DNA of 64,000 bases from Streptacidiphilus jiangxiensis (GCF_900109465.1 NZ_FOAZ01000022.1:62001-126000); one strand, 5' to 3'; positions 51,631 to 63,476 are shown, numbered from the stretch's first letter. Program-made: numbers and translations. The notes: generated from the sequence alone by a model not told the origin.

Positions 51631-53157
51631 TTACGCGGAGCGCCGCGCCAGCAGCGTCTCGGCGGCGGCCACGCCGGAGGCGGTGGTGGCGCCGTGGGTG
51701 ACGATGTGCACCGCTCCCGGGCGCTTCGCGCCCGGGAGGCCCATCTCCACCACGATGGCGTCCGGGCGGGCGCGGACCAGTTCGTCCAGGGCGGCACCCA
51801 TCCACGGCAGGCGCGAGGCGTCCCGCACGACCACGACGAGCGGACGCCCGACGGAGGGCTTCAGCACCAGCTCGTCCAGGACCGGCCCGCCGGAGGCGAG
51901 TTGACCCTCACCGACGCGGACGAAGGTGGTCCCGGGCATCCGTTCGCGCAGCGGCGTGGCGACGCCCCAGGGCGTCTCCTTGCCGATGGCCAGGTTGGTG
52001 GTCGGCACCAGCTCGACCACGTGCGGCGCGGCGGCGATCGGCAGCACGTCGTCGGCCGGGCCGCTGAGACGGATCGCCCGGCGGGCGGCCGCGAAGCCGA
52101 TGTCGCCGCGGATCGTGTCGGTCGGCACGGTGCGGCCGAGGCGGGTGGACCACGCGGCGAAGGCGCGGACCCGCCCGGACGCCTCGCGCAGCCGCTCCTC
52201 GCTCAGCCCACCCGCCGCCACGGCGTCCAGCAGGGCGCCGGACAGCAGCTCGACGAAGGCCTCGTCGGCCCGCTCGCCGCCGGTGCAGACGGCGTCGCAG
52301 CCCGCGATGATCGCGCCGGCGGCGGCGCCGCCGAGTCCGTAGCGGTCGGCGACGGCACCCATCTCGATGGCGTCGGTGACCACCATCCCGTCGAAGCCGA
52401 GTTCGCCGCGGAGCAGGTCTCCGATGATGGCGCGGCTGAGCGTGGCCGGGTGCTCCCGGTCGTAGGCGGGGACGAGCAGGTGACCGGTCATCACCACCCG
52501 CACGCCCGCCTCCATGGCGGCGCGGAACGGCGGGAGCGCGGTGGCGGCGATCTCCTCGATGCTCGCGTCGTAGCTGGGCAGTCCGTGGTGGGAGTCGACG
52601 GCGGTGTCGCCGTGGCCGGGGAAGTGCTTGGCGCAGGCGGCCACACCGGCGTCCTGCAGCCCGCGGATCCAGGCGGCGGTGTGCCGGGCGACCAGGTCGG
52701 GGGCGGCGCCGAAGGAGCGGACGCCGATGACGGGGTTGCTCGGGTTGGAGTTGACGTCGGCACTCGGCGCGTAGTCGAGGCTCACCCCGGCGGCGTGCAG
52801 CTCACGTCCGATGTCACGGGCGACGGACTCGGTGAGTTCGACGTCGTCGACGGCGCCGAGGGCGAAGTTGCCCGGCCGGGTGGAGCCGGTCCACGACTCC
52901 AGGCGGGTCACGTCACCCGCCTCCTCGTCGATCGCGATGACCAGTTCCGGGTTCTCGGCACGCAGTTGGCCGGCGAGCCGAGCCACCTGCTCCGGCGTGG
53001 AGATGTTCCGACCGAACAGCACGACCGACGACAGCCCGCCGGCGATGGCGCGCAGCAGCCAGTCCGGCGCCTCGGTGCCGACGAACCCGGGCTGGAGCAC
53101 GGAGAGCACGAGACGCCGCAGCTCGGGGCTGGTCTTCGGCTGGCTGCTGGGACTCAT
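51631..53157 (-). CDS. GH3 beta-N-acetylhexosaminidase (NagZ-like)
   Basis: A 508-residue enzyme without a signal peptide. The GH3 (beta/alpha)8 domain shows the His/Asp loop ACAKHFPGHGDTAVDSHHGL used as acid/base, and the nucleophile Asp in MVVTDAIEMGAV. A second, C-terminal alpha/beta domain (residues 350-508) is present, making it the longer NagZ type. It removes GlcNAc from cell-wall or glycoprotein-derived fragments. The ATG at 53157 has GGGAGG ahead. Two DasR-like sites precede it, as for known GlcNAc-regulon genes of Streptomyces. Confidence 0.9.
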   Translation of the reverse strand: MSPSSQPKTSPELRRLVLSVLQPGFVGTEAPDWLLRAIAGGLSSVVLFGRNISTPEQVARLAGQLRAENPELVIAIDEEAGDVTRLESWTGSTRPGNFALGAVDDVELTESVARDIGRELHAAGVSLDYAPSADVNSNPSNPVIGVRSFGAAPDLVARHTAAWIRGLQDAGVAACAKHFPGHGDTAVDSHHGLPSYDASIEEIAATALPPFRAAMEAGVRVVMTGHLLVPAYDREHPATLSRAIIGDLLRGELGFDGMVVTDAIEMGAVADRYGLGGAAAGAIIAGCDAVCTGGERADEAFVELLSGALLDAVAAGGLSEERLREASGRVRAFAAWSTRLGRTVPTDTIRGDIGFAAARRAIRLSGPADDVLPIAAAPHVVELVPTTNLAIGKETPWGVATPLRERMPGTTFVRVGEGQLASGGPVLDELVLKPSVGRPLVVVVRDASRLPWMGAALDELVRARPDAIVVEMGLPGAKRPGAVHIVTHGATTASGVAAAETLLARRSA

Positions 53158-53208
53158 CGTCAGGCCCTCCCCCGGATGCACGCGGACAGCGTCGCGCACA
53201 CCCTTCGA

Positions 53209-53244
53209 CTTGGTACGGACCAATGGATATTGGCGTAGACCAAT
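53209..53244. promoter_or_regulatory. two DasR-like (dre) operators
   Basis: CTTGGTACGGACCAAT at 53209-53224 and ATTGGCGTAGACCAAT at 53229-53244 each match the dre form A(C/T)TGGTCTAGACCA(G/A)T with few changes. Centres are 20 bases apart, two helix turns. They lie 52-87 bases upstream of the hexosaminidase start and would put it under GlcN-6P control. Confidence 0.75.
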
Positions 53245-53324
53245 CGAGAGTGTCAAGGGGAGCCGCACACCCGGATCACTGCCGCGACCTGGCTGTTTGG
53301 GGGCGCCGTTCGGGGAGCGGGTGG

Positions 53325-54074
53325 TCAGACCGTGAGGGCCAGCAGGACCGGCGCGGCCTTGGCCGCCATGGTCTCCGCCGTCTCCTTCAGGCGGTAGGCC
53401 TCCTCGACCGGGAGGGAGAAGGCGAGGCAGCCCACCGTCGTGCCGGCCGTGACGGGGACGGCGGCGCAGACCGTGCCGATGGCGTACTCCTGCAGGTCGA
53501 GCATCGGCACGGTGGTCGGGTGCCGGTCCAGGCGCTGGAGCAGGGCACCGGTGTCGATGTTGGTCCGGGAGGTGAACCGCGCGGCCGGGTGGCGCGAGAG
53601 GTGGTCACGGCGGCTGTCGTGGTCGAGCTGCGCGAGCAGGCACTTGCCGATCGCGCTCGCGTGGCCGGTGGCCCGGAAGTCCACCCACTCGTGGACGCTC
53701 GGCGTCATCGGCCCGTCGACCACGGCCTGGACGCTCACCTCGCCGTCCGCGTAGCGGCTGAAGTAGACCGCCGCGCCGAGCTCGTCGCGCAGCGAGGTCA
53801 TCTTGGCGACCAGCCTCGACTGCACCAACTGCTCACGGTTGGCCTGCCCGAGCATGGCGAAGGCGCCTCCGAGGACGTACCCGCCGTCCTCGAGGCGCTC
53901 CAGGTAGCCCTCGCGGACCAACGAGCGCAGCAGGCGCCGGGCGTGGTCCGTCGGGAGCTGGACCTCCTCGGCCAGCTCGTCCGCCCTGGCGCCGAAGCCG
54001 CGTCGGTCGACGGCCTCCAGCAGTCTCAGGGCGCGTTCCACGGAGCTCCGGGGGTTCTGGTTCCGCGCAGCCAT
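53325..54074 (-). CDS. IclR-family regulator (AllR candidate)
   Basis: A 249-residue IclR protein. The winged helix is at about residues 10-70 (SSVERALRLLEAVDRRGFGA; TDHARRLLRSLVREGYLERL). The effector domain has AVYFSRYADGEVSVQAVVDG and the DFRATGHASAIGKCLLAQLD and GTVCAAVPVTAGTTVGCLAF motifs. In S. coelicolor the IclR protein AllR sits beside allantoicase/allantoinase genes and represses the allantoin-glyoxylate genes; this protein is a good candidate for the same job, though two genes intervene. It may instead regulate an unlinked pathway. Confidence 0.88.
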   Translation of the reverse strand: MAARNQNPRSSVERALRLLEAVDRRGFGARADELAEEVQLPTDHARRLLRSLVREGYLERLEDGGYVLGGAFAMLGQANREQLVQSRLVAKMTSLRDELGAAVYFSRYADGEVSVQAVVDGPMTPSVHEWVDFRATGHASAIGKCLLAQLDHDSRRDHLSRHPAARFTSRTNIDTGALLQRLDRHPTTVPMLDLQEYAIGTVCAAVPVTAGTTVGCLAFSLPVEEAYRLKETAETMAAKAAPVLLALTV

Positions 54075-54159
54075 GCTCACCAGACTAGCCGTCAGCGAGC
54101 CTGGCGAGCATGGGTTACGCAGTGTTCGAGCGGCGTGCGGACACGCCCTCACCGTGGTG

Positions 54160-54948
54160 TCAGGACGGCTGCACGGCCAGCTTGAGCACGCAGAACACCG
54201 CTCCCCACGGGTCCTGGATGCCCGCCATCCGCCCCGGCGGAATATCCATCGGCGGGACGACGACGGTGGCCCCGCGCTTGACGGCGGCGTCGACGGTGGC
54301 GTCGGTGTCGTCGACGCAGAACCACGTCATCCAGTGCGGCGGCACCTCGGCCGGGAAGTTGCTCCCCATGTCCTGCAGCCCGCCGACGGTCTTGCCGCCG
54401 ACCTCGAGGCCGAAGTAGCCGGGCATCTGGTCCATCGCCACGGCCTTGACGCCCATCGCGGCGTCGTAGAAGGCGGCGGCAGCCGGCACGTCACGGGTGT
54501 TGCACTCGTTCCAGCACAGCGAGCCGGGCTCGTTGACCGCCACGGCGCCGAAGAACTCCTTGTGGCCCCAGACCCCGAAGACCGCGCCGGTCGGGTCCGC
54601 GGCGACGAGCATCCGGCCGAGGTTGCCGACGTCCATCGGCTCGAACATGACGGTGCCGTGCGCGTCCTTGATCCGCTTCGAGGTCGCGTCGGCGTCGTCG
54701 CTCGCCAGGTAGGTGGTCCACACGTGCGGGGGTTCCGGCATCCCCTCCGGGGCCATCGCCGGGCCGATGCCGCAGACGGGGCGGCCGCCCAGCTCCATGA
54801 CGGCGTAGCCGCCGAACTCCGCCGGGCCGGGCTCGCCCGCCCAGCCGAAGACGTCCTTGTAGAAGTCGAGCGCCGCCTGCTGGTCCTTCGCCATCAGGTC
54901 CACCCAACACGGGGTTCCCGGCGCATAGGGCTTGGTCGTCGTGGACAT
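54160..54948 (-). CDS. two-domain VOC-family protein
   Basis: A 262-residue protein made of two glyoxalase-like halves: GTPCWVDLMAKDQQAALDFY with KDVFGW, and PGSLCWNECNTRDVPAAAAF with YDAAMG. Each ends in a short beta strand (TYLASDDADATSKRI; TWFCVDDTDATVDAAVKRG). Typical of Streptomyces VOC proteins that bind small hydrophobic compounds. No function can be assigned. It reads with the IclR gene on the same strand. Confidence 0.85.
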   Translation of the reverse strand: MSTTTKPYAPGTPCWVDLMAKDQQAALDFYKDVFGWAGEPGPAEFGGYAVMELGGRPVCGIGPAMAPEGMPEPPHVWTTYLASDDADATSKRIKDAHGTVMFEPMDVGNLGRMLVAADPTGAVFGVWGHKEFFGAVAVNEPGSLCWNECNTRDVPAAAAFYDAAMGVKAVAMDQMPGYFGLEVGGKTVGGLQDMGSNFPAEVPPHWMTWFCVDDTDATVDAAVKRGATVVVPPMDIPPGRMAGIQDPWGAVFCVLKLAVQPS

Positions 54949-55003
54949 GCCTCTCCTCCGAAGCAGTGACCCCCCTGTCGCGGCTCACTCTTCTACCAAC
55001 GCA

Positions 55004-55037
55004 CGCGCGCCGCCACCGGAACCGGTGACGGCGCGCG
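55004..55037. terminator. hairpin terminator downstream of catalase
   Basis: Sixteen-base arms CGCGCGCCGCCACCGG (55004-55019) and CCGGTGACGGCGCGCG (55022-55037) pair with one mismatch around a two-base loop. It follows the catalase gene on the minus strand. The remaining 55038-55195 stretch holds GC-rich GGCGGAGCCGC pieces related to the dispersed repeats but no gene. Confidence 0.7.
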
Positions 55038-55195
55038 CAGAGGGTGACCGCAGCCCAGAAGGGATCAGCCCTCGTCGTTGTTGCGGATGGCTGTGCTTTC
55101 GGCGCCGCTCCGCCTCGGCTCCGCTACGGGCGGGCGCCCCTTCCCCACACGGCGGAGCCGCATGACGCCCTCGCCTCGGTCGGGACCCCCACCCT

Positions 55196-56653
55196 TCACT
55201 CCGCCTCGGCTCGCAGCGCGATGACCGCAGCCTCGAGGCGGCGGCCGTAGTCCGCGTCGGCGGCGTGGAAGAACGGCAGGACCCGCTCGACCACGTCGTC
55301 GCGGCTGACCGAGCCGATGGAGCCGGCCAGGTTGGCGATCAGACGCTCCTGCTCGGACTCCGACATGAGGCGGAAGAGCTCACCGGCCTGGAAGAAGTCG
55401 TCGTCCTTGGCGTGCTGGGCGGCGCTGTGCGTGCCGGTCCAGCCGGCGACGGCGGTCGGCGCGGCCAGCGGCGCGTCGGTCTGGCGCGGGCCGTCGTACG
55501 AGTTGGGCTCGTAGTTCTTGGCCCGGCCACCGGCGTTGACGGCGCTGTAGCCGTCGCGGCCGTAGTTGTTCGCCTCGGTGGCCTTCGGCGCGTTGATCGC
55601 CAGCTGGGTGTGGTTGACGCCCAGGCGGTAGCGGTGCGCGTCGGCGTAGGCGAACAGACGGCCCTGGAGCATCTTGTCCGGGGAGGCGCCGATGCCGGGC
55701 ACGAAGTTGTTCGGCGAGAACGCGGCCTGCTCGACCTCGGCGAAGACGTTGTCGGGGTTCCGGTTGAGCACCAGGCGACCGACGCGCTGCAGCGGGTAGT
55801 CCGCGTGCGGCCAGACCTTGGTCAGGTCGAACGGGTTGAACTTGTAGTCGGGCGCGTCGGCGACCGGCATCAGCTGCACGTAGACGGTCCAGCTCGGGAA
55901 GATCCCGCGCTCGATGGCCTGGTGCAGGTCGCGCTGGTGGCTGTCCGGGTCCTGGCCGGCGAGCTCGGCGGCCTGACCGGCGTCCAGGCAGCGGATGCCC
56001 TGGTTCGTCTTGAAGTGGTACTTCACCCAGTAGGCGGAACCGTCCTCGGCGACCCACTGGTAGGTGTGGGAGCCGTAGCCGTTCATGTGACGGTAGGAGG
56101 CCGGGATGCCGCGGTCACCGAAGAGCCAGGTGATCTGGTGCAGCGACTCGGGCGAGTAGGACCAGTAGTCCCACACGTTGTCGGCCTCGCCCATGCCCGT
56201 GAACGGGTCACGCTTCTGCGAGTGGATGAAGTCCGGGAACTTGATCGGGTCCTTGATGAAGAACACCGGGGTGTTGTTGCCGACGAGGTCGTAGTTGCCC
56301 TCTTCGGTGTAGAACTTCAGCGCGAAACCGCGGGGGTCGCGCACCGCGTCGGCCGCACCGAGGTTGCCGGCCACGGTCGAGAAACGCAGGAACACGTCCG
56401 TGCGCTTGCCGACGGTGTTCAGGAACGCCGCCCGGGTGAAGCCGGTGACGTCGTCGGTGACCTCGAAGTAGCCGTGCGCGCCGGAGCCACGGGCGTGCAC
56501 GATGCGCTCCGGGATGCGCTCCCGGTTGAACCGGGCCAGCTTCTCGATCAGCTGCTGGTCCTGGATCAGCACCGGGCCGCCGATGCCGGCCTGGGCGGAG
56601 TTCTGGTTGTCGGCGACGGGCGCGCCGGACTCGGTGGTCAGGATTTTCGACAT
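55196..56653 (-). CDS. katA: catalase (clade 3, small subunit)
   Basis: A 485-residue monofunctional heme catalase that splits hydrogen peroxide. The catalytic His53 is in IVHARGSGAHGYFE. The distal Asn is in VGNNTPVFFI. The proximal heme ligand Tyr is in GRLFAYADAHRYRLG. The NADPH-clade layout is complete. The ATG at 56653 has GGAGG-like AGGTACC leader sequence. No fur-like repressor gene is adjacent. In S. coelicolor a catalase gene also lies beside the tartronate semialdehyde reductase/isomerase genes, so this linkage looks conserved. Confidence 0.95.
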   Translation of the reverse strand: MSKILTTESGAPVADNQNSAQAGIGGPVLIQDQQLIEKLARFNRERIPERIVHARGSGAHGYFEVTDDVTGFTRAAFLNTVGKRTDVFLRFSTVAGNLGAADAVRDPRGFALKFYTEEGNYDLVGNNTPVFFIKDPIKFPDFIHSQKRDPFTGMGEADNVWDYWSYSPESLHQITWLFGDRGIPASYRHMNGYGSHTYQWVAEDGSAYWVKYHFKTNQGIRCLDAGQAAELAGQDPDSHQRDLHQAIERGIFPSWTVYVQLMPVADAPDYKFNPFDLTKVWPHADYPLQRVGRLVLNRNPDNVFAEVEQAAFSPNNFVPGIGASPDKMLQGRLFAYADAHRYRLGVNHTQLAINAPKATEANNYGRDGYSAVNAGGRAKNYEPNSYDGPRQTDAPLAAPTAVAGWTGTHSAAQHAKDDDFFQAGELFRLMSESEQERLIANLAGSIGSVSRDDVVERVLPFFHAADADYGRRLEAAVIALRAEAE

Positions 56654-56706
56654 GGAGGTACCTCGGAACGGAGTCAAAGGGTGACGAGAAGGGTGCGTTG
56701 CACTCC

Positions 56707-56770
56707 CCCAGGGGCGCGAGGCTCTGCTGATGTGCGGCTCCGCCGCGTGGGCGCGAGCAGCCACCCACGA
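56707..56770. repeat. dispersed repeat upstream of catalase
   Basis: CCCAGGGGCGCGAGG (56707-56721) is followed by ATGTGCGGCTCCGCCGCGTG and GGCGCGA (56730-56757), the latter shared with the 84-base tandem unit at 38 kb in inverted sense. It lies between the catalase start and the allantoicase stop. Confidence 0.8.
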
Positions 56771-56853
56771 GGTGGCAGGCCGAGCCCGCAGAACCATCCG
56801 CACCCCAGTGGTGGTTAAACGGCAGCTGCTGGGAGGAAAGCCGTCGGCGGGCG

Positions 56854-58092
56854 TCAGACTCCCAGCAGCCGCCAGATCGCGGCCCGGCGGCGGGAGGTCT
56901 CCGCGCCGTCGGGGGTGTCGGCCGGCTGGAGCGCGGCCTCGGCGGCACGGACGGCCGGGGCGTCGGCCAGCGGGCGGGCGCCGGCGAGCGTGCGGGCCTC
57001 ACCGACCGTCAGGCCGGCCTCGGTGAGGGCCTGCTCGGCCTCGACCGTCGGGACCAGGTTGAGCCAGCGCAGCGCGTGCGCGGCGCGGCCCGCCTCGGTG
57101 AGGCGGCCGGTGAGCCGCAGCCGGGCGATGCCGCCGTCCGGGTAGACGTCCAGACGGGCCGCGGTGACCGGCTCGCTCGGGGTGACCCGGTAGCGGTGGC
57201 GGGTGTCGGGCTGAAGCCGCGTGCGCGGCAGCAGCTCGATCCACTCGCCGGTGGCGGCGGAGCGACCGGACACGGAGGCCCAGCCGGGGCAGTTCGCGAC
57301 GAAGTGCGTGGTGTCGATCTCGACGGCCAGCACCTCGCCCTCGCCGACCAGGTCGAGCTCGACCCAGTCGTTGTCCTTGTTGCGGCGGCGCCGCGTCTCC
57401 CAGCCCTCACCCATCACGGCCGCCCGGCCCAGGGAGTTGAGGTTGTGCGGGGAGGAGAAGTACCGGTCGGAAGCCCCGGTGGCGACGCCGCCGAACTCCT
57501 GGGCGGCCAGATCGAAGGTGAGCCCGTCCAGGTCGCGCGGGTCGGCGACGACCTCGCCGTGCACGCGCAGCCGGGCGACACCACCGTCGGGCCATATGTT
57601 GAGCCGTACGTGGGTGAACCGCTGCTCGACGTCGACGGCGAACTCGTGCGCGGTGTCGCCCTTGAGCGCGGTGCGCGGCACGAGCTCGGTCCACTCGGCG
57701 GCCTCGACCTCCTCCGGGGAGGGGTTGCCGGGGACGGACGCGGCCTCGACCGAGCCGGTCTCCGGGTAGTTGCCGGTGAAGTGCGCGGTGTCGACGATCA
57801 CGCCCCGGATCACGCCGGGCACGCCCAGGCGCACGACGGCCCAGTCGTGGTCGTCGTCGGTCGGGTGCGGCTCCTCGGCGCCCGCGCCGCGACGGCGGCG
57901 GGTCTCCCAGCCGTCCATGATCTGGCCCTTGTGCCCGAAGGTGTGGGGCCGGAACTCGGCGGGCTTGGCGACGAGCAGGTTCTCCTTCTCGGCGAACAGC
58001 TCGTCGTTGGCGGCGATCACGCCCGCGCCCAGCGACCGGGCGGCGAGGTTGACCAACTCGGTGAAGGCGGCGGGCTTCTGGGTGTCGGTCAC
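56854..58092 (-). CDS. alc: allantoicase
   Basis: A 412-residue enzyme that hydrolyses allantoate to ureidoglycolate and urea. It consists of two repeated jelly-roll domains, visible as GWETRRRR twice (residues 62 and 252 region), each followed by (D/N)[12 protein letters not shown] or [13 protein letters not shown] and a xTxHFxxNxP segment ([22 protein letters not shown]). The C-terminal 60-residue extension is alpha-helical. GTG start at 58092 overlaps the allantoinase stop (GTGA). Confidence 0.94.
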   Translation of the reverse strand: MTDTQKPAAFTELVNLAARSLGAGVIAANDELFAEKENLLVAKPAEFRPHTFGHKGQIMDGWETRRRRGAGAEEPHPTDDDHDWAVVRLGVPGVIRGVIVDTAHFTGNYPETGSVEAASVPGNPSPEEVEAAEWTELVPRTALKGDTAHEFAVDVEQRFTHVRLNIWPDGGVARLRVHGEVVADPRDLDGLTFDLAAQEFGGVATGASDRYFSSPHNLNSLGRAAVMGEGWETRRRRNKDNDWVELDLVGEGEVLAVEIDTTHFVANCPGWASVSGRSAATGEWIELLPRTRLQPDTRHRYRVTPSEPVTAARLDVYPDGGIARLRLTGRLTEAGRAAHALRWLNLVPTVEAEQALTEAGLTVGEARTLAGARPLADAPAVRAAEAALQPADTPDGAETSRRRAAIWRLLGV

Positions 58093-59423
58093 TTCTCTCC
58101 TCGGGTCAGCAGTCGGCCGGTCGGGGTGCCGTTCACGTCCACCGGCTCACCGCGGAGCCAGGTGGTGTGCACGACGCCGGACAGCGAGCGGCCTGCGTAA
58201 GGGGTCACGGGGTGGCGGTGGTGCAGCCCGGCCGGGTCCACGGTGAACGCGGCGTCCGGGTCGAAGGCCACCAGGTCGGCGTCCATGCCGGGGGCGATGG
58301 CGCCCTTGGTCGAAAGGCCCACGAGCGCGGCCGGTCCGGCGGACATCCAGCGGACGACGTCCTCGATGCTGTGGCCGCGGTGGCGCGCCTCGGTCCAGAT
58401 GGCCGGCAGGCCGAGCTGCAGGGAGGCGATGCCGCCCCAGGCGGCGGCGAAGTCGCCGTCGCCGCCGAGGCTCGGCAGGTGCTTGAGCTCGGGGGTGGAA
58501 GGCGAGTGGTCGGAGACGACGCCGATGAACTCGCCTGCGGCGAGCGCCTCCCAGAGCAGGTCGCGGTTGGCCTCGCTGCGGATCGGCGGACAGCACTTGA
58601 AGGCGGTGTCGCCCGTCGGGACCTGCTCGGCGGCGAGGGTGAGGTAGTGGGGGCACGTCTCGGCGGTCACCTGGACACCGGCGGCGCGGGCCTCGCGCAG
58701 CAGCGGCAGCACGGCAGCGGAGGAGACGTGCAGGATGTGGACGCGGGCGCCGGTGCGCTGTGCGATCTCCAGCAGGGTGGAGACGGCGACGGCCTCGGCG
58801 TCGTCGGGCCGGGAGGCGAGGAAGTCCGCGTACGCGGGGCCGGGCGTCTGCGGGGCCGCGTCGAGGATCCGGGGGTCCTCGGCGTGGATGATCGACAGCG
58901 CCCCGATCCGGGCCTGCTCGGTGAGCGCCTCTTCGAGCTGCTCGCGGTTCAGGTGCGGGAACTCGTCGACGCCGGAGGGGGCGAGGAAGCTCTTGAAGCC
59001 GAAGACGCCGGCCTCGTGGAGGGGGGCGAGGTCGCCGGTGTTGCCCGGGATCGCACCGCCCCACAGGCCGGTGTCGACGAAGAGCCGGCCCTCGGCGACC
59101 TTGCGCTTGGCCTCCAGGCCGTCGACCGTGGTGGTCGGCGGGATGGAGTTGAGCGGCATGTCGACGATGGTCGTCACACCGCCGGCGGCGGCCGCGCGGG
59201 TGGCGGTGGCGAAGCCCTCCCACTCGGTGCGGCCGGGCTCGTTCACGTGGACGTGGCTGTCGACCAGGCCGGGGAGGAGAACCAGCTCACCGAGGTCGAC
59301 GAGCTCGCCCTCACCGGCGCCGTAGGCCAGGACCTCGACGATCCGCCCCTCACTCACGACCACGTCGGCGGCACGCTCGCCGTCCGGCAGGACAGCACGT
59401 CGGGAACGGAACACCTTGGTCAA
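58089..59423 (-). CDS. allB: allantoinase
   Basis: A 444-residue amidohydrolase converting allantoin to allantoate. The metal motif is [20 protein letters not shown]. The carboxylated lysine is probably in [10 protein letters not shown], further ligands are in IIHAEDPR and [14 protein letters not shown], and a catalytic Asp in [12 protein letters not shown]. The TTG start at 59423 has AGGAGG seven bases ahead. A clear promoter with flanking inverted repeats lies upstream. First gene of the allB-alc unit. Confidence 0.95.
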   Translation of the reverse strand: MTKVFRSRRAVLPDGERAADVVVSEGRIVEVLAYGAGEGELVDLGELVLLPGLVDSHVHVNEPGRTEWEGFATATRAAAAGGVTTIVDMPLNSIPPTTTVDGLEAKRKVAEGRLFVDTGLWGGAIPGNTGDLAPLHEAGVFGFKSFLAPSGVDEFPHLNREQLEEALTEQARIGALSIIHAEDPRILDAAPQTPGPAYADFLASRPDDAEAVAVSTLLEIAQRTGARVHILHVSSAAVLPLLREARAAGVQVTAETCPHYLTLAAEQVPTGDTAFKCCPPIRSEANRDLLWEALAAGEFIGVVSDHSPSTPELKHLPSLGGDGDFAAAWGGIASLQLGLPAIWTEARHRGHSIEDVVRWMSAGPAALVGLSTKGAIAPGMDADLVAFDPDAAFTVDPAGLHHRHPVTPYAGRSLSGVVHTTWLRGEPVDVNGTPTGRLLTRGEK

Positions 59424-59450
59424 CTCGGGCCTCCTGATCGGGTTGCCGTG

Positions 59451-59508
59451 AGATTAGGCTTCGCTTCAACAAAACGTCAACGGTTTGTTTCAACTACTTG
59501 TTGAAGCG
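59451..59508 (-). promoter_or_regulatory. allantoinase promoter with operator
   Basis: On the minus strand, TTGACG (59480-59475) and TAATCT (59456-59451) are separated by 18 bases, a good -35/-10 pair. Perfect 11-base arms CGCTTCAACAA (59462-59472) and TTGTTGAAGCG (59498-59508) flank the -35, and a second TTGAAACAAACCG lies between them. This is a probable IclR/AllR-type operator. Confidence 0.7.
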
Positions 59509-59548
59509 ATGCCCGGCTGCGAAATCGGTTGAACGTACGAAGAAAGCT

Positions 59549-60688
59549 TCACTCCGCGCCGAGGAAGCTGCGCGCGAGCCGCTCCCCAGCCAGCTCGGCC
59601 AGTTCCCCGGCGCGGGTGATGCTGTCGCCGTCGGGGCCGGCCAGCTCCACGAGCGAGAGCGCGGCGGCGAACCCCGCGGCGCGCCACTGCGTCTCACTCA
59701 GTTCGAGCAGGCCGGCCACCGCAGCGACCGGGACGCCATGCCCGGCCGCCGCCTCGGCGACTCCGGCGGGTGCCTTGCCGTGCAGGGTCTGCACGTCGAG
59801 ACAGCCTTCGCCGGTCACGACCAGACGGGCTCCCCGCACCGCCTGGTCGAAACCCAGAAGTTCCAGCAGAAGCGCGATCCCGGGCCGCAGGGACGCTCCG
59901 AGCAGGGCGATCGCCCCGAAGCCCAGACCGCCGGCCGCACCGGCTCCCGGCGCCTCGCGCATGTCGTCGCCCGTCAGGGCGGCCACGTGATCGGCCCAGT
60001 GGGCCAGCGCCGCGTCCAGCTCGGCCACGTTCTCGGGCGTCGCGCCCTTCTGCGGGCCGTAGACCGCGGGCGCGCCGCGCTCGCCCAGCAGCGGGTTGTC
60101 GACGTCGCTCGCGACGACGACCTCCACGCCGTTGAGCGTGTCCGCCAGCGGGCCGGGGTCGATCGACGCCAGCCGCGCCAGCGCCGCCCCGCCGGGCGGC
60201 AGCTCCTCGCCGTCCGCGTCCAGCAGCCGCATGCCCAGTGCCTGGGCCATGCCGGCGCCGCCGTCGGTGCAGGCCACTCCCCCGAGGCCCAGCACCAGCC
60301 TGCGGCAGCCCAGCTCCAGCGCCTTGCGGACGAGCTCGCCCGTCCCGTAGCTGGTGGCGGTCAGCGGCGCCTTGACGCCGCCCGGCAGCAGCTGCAGGCC
60401 GCTGGCCTGCGCCGCCTCGATGACCGCCGTCTCCCCCTGCACGGCGAGCACCGCCTCGACCGGCTCGCCGGTCGGACCTGCGGCCTTGACCGTCACGACG
60501 CGGAACCCGGCCGCGATCGCCGCGGCCACCGTCCCCTCGCCGCCGTCCGCGACGGGCAGCGCCCGCACCTCGGTGCCGGGCGCGGCGCGCCGGATACCGG
60601 CCGCGATGTGCTCGGCGGCCTGCGCAGCGGTGAGGCTGCCCTTGAACTTGTCGGGCGCGACCACGACATGACCCTGGTTGTCCGACAC
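59549..60688 (-). CDS. glxK: glycerate kinase
   Basis: A 379-residue GckA/GarK-type glycerate kinase that phosphorylates D-glycerate from the tartronate semialdehyde route. Family motifs are VVVAPDKFKGSLTAAQAAEH, ALPVADGGEGTVAA, SYGTGELVRKALELG, GLGGVACTDGGAGMAQALG and VVTGEGCLDVQTLHGKAP. The GTG at 60688 is chosen for its GGTGAGG ribosome site; other GTGs lie a few codons upstream. Same strand as gcl and glxR. Confidence 0.93.
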   Translation of the reverse strand: MSDNQGHVVVAPDKFKGSLTAAQAAEHIAAGIRRAAPGTEVRALPVADGGEGTVAAAIAAGFRVVTVKAAGPTGEPVEAVLAVQGETAVIEAAQASGLQLLPGGVKAPLTATSYGTGELVRKALELGCRRLVLGLGGVACTDGGAGMAQALGMRLLDADGEELPPGGAALARLASIDPGPLADTLNGVEVVVASDVDNPLLGERGAPAVYGPQKGATPENVAELDAALAHWADHVAALTGDDMREAPGAGAAGGLGFGAIALLGASLRPGIALLLELLGFDQAVRGARLVVTGEGCLDVQTLHGKAPAGVAEAAAGHGVPVAAVAGLLELSETQWRAAGFAAALSLVELAGPDGDSITRAGELAELAGERLARSFLGAE

Positions 60689-60801
60689 TGACAGCCTCAC
60701 CTTCTGCTTCACGAATGCCTCCCGGCGACGCGGGCACGACCGGATAGGATCACGCCGCCGGGAGGAGACTATGACCCGCTCACGCGGGTCGACCGGAAGG
60801 G

Positions 60802-62580
<1,779 letters not shown>

Positions 62581-62582
62581 GG

Positions 62583-63476
62583 TCAGGCGACCTTTCCGGA
62601 CAGGCGCTCCAGGTTGCGCAGCAGGGCGGAGTGGTCCAGCCCGCCGTCACCGGCGTTGCGCATGGCGGTGATGAAGTCCGCGACCAGCGCGGCGGTGGGC
62701 AGGGGGACCTCGACGGCACGCGCGGCGGACAGCAGGTTGCCCATGTCCTTGTGGTGCAGGTCGAGGCGGAAGCCCGGCGCGAAGTCGCGCTTGAGGAAGT
62801 TGTTCTTCTTGCGGGTCAGCACGGTCGAGCCGGCCAGACCACCGTTGAGGACGTCGAGCGCGACCTCCAGGTCCACGCCGGACTTCTCCAGGAAGACCAC
62901 GGCCTCGGCGCACGCCTGGATGTTGACGGCGACGATCAGTTGGTTGGCGACCTTGACGGTCTGGCCGGAGCCGGACGGGCCGACCAGGGCCACGGTGGTG
63001 CCCAGCGCCTTGAGGATCGGCTCGGCCTCGGCGAAGTCGGCCTGCTCGCCACCGACCATGATCGACAGCACACCCTCGATGGCACCGGCCTCACCACCGG
63101 AGACGGGCGCGTCCAGGGAACGCAGGCCCTTCTCCTTGGCGGCGGCGGCGACACGCTGCGAGATCTGCGGCGTCACCGAGCTCATGTCGATCAGCAGGGC
63201 TCCCTTCGGAGCGTTCTCGAGGACACCGCCCTCACCGAAGTAGACGGCCTCGACCTGCGGGTCGGCGGGGACCATCGTGATGACGATCTCGGCGTCCTTG
63301 ACGGCCTCGGCGATCGACTCGGCGCCCTTGCCACCGTCGGCGATCAGCTTCTCGATCGGCTCACGGGTCAGGTTCGAACCGGTAACGGTGTGACCGGCGT
63401 TGACGAGGTTGGCGGCCATCGGGCTGCCCATGATGCCGAGCCCGATGAAGGCGATACGGCGAGGGGTCGTGCTCAT
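62583..63476 (-). CDS. glxR: tartronate semialdehyde reductase (2-hydroxy-3-oxopropionate reductase)
   Basis: A 297-residue beta-hydroxyacid dehydrogenase that makes D-glycerate. NAD(P) motif [20 protein letters not shown]; substrate motif [20 protein letters not shown]; catalytic lysine in [20 protein letters not shown]. The C-terminal helical domain is complete. Start at 63476. It precedes gcl in the operon. Confidence 0.96.
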   Translation of the reverse strand: MSTTPRRIAFIGLGIMGSPMAANLVNAGHTVTGSNLTREPIEKLIADGGKGAESIAEAVKDAEIVITMVPADPQVEAVYFGEGGVLENAPKGALLIDMSSVTPQISQRVAAAAKEKGLRSLDAPVSGGEAGAIEGVLSIMVGGEQADFAEAEPILKALGTTVALVGPSGSGQTVKVANQLIVAVNIQACAEAVVFLEKSGVDLEVALDVLNGGLAGSTVLTRKKNNFLKRDFAPGFRLDLHHKDMGNLLSAARAVEVPLPTAALVADFITAMRNAGDGGLDHSALLRNLERLSGKVA

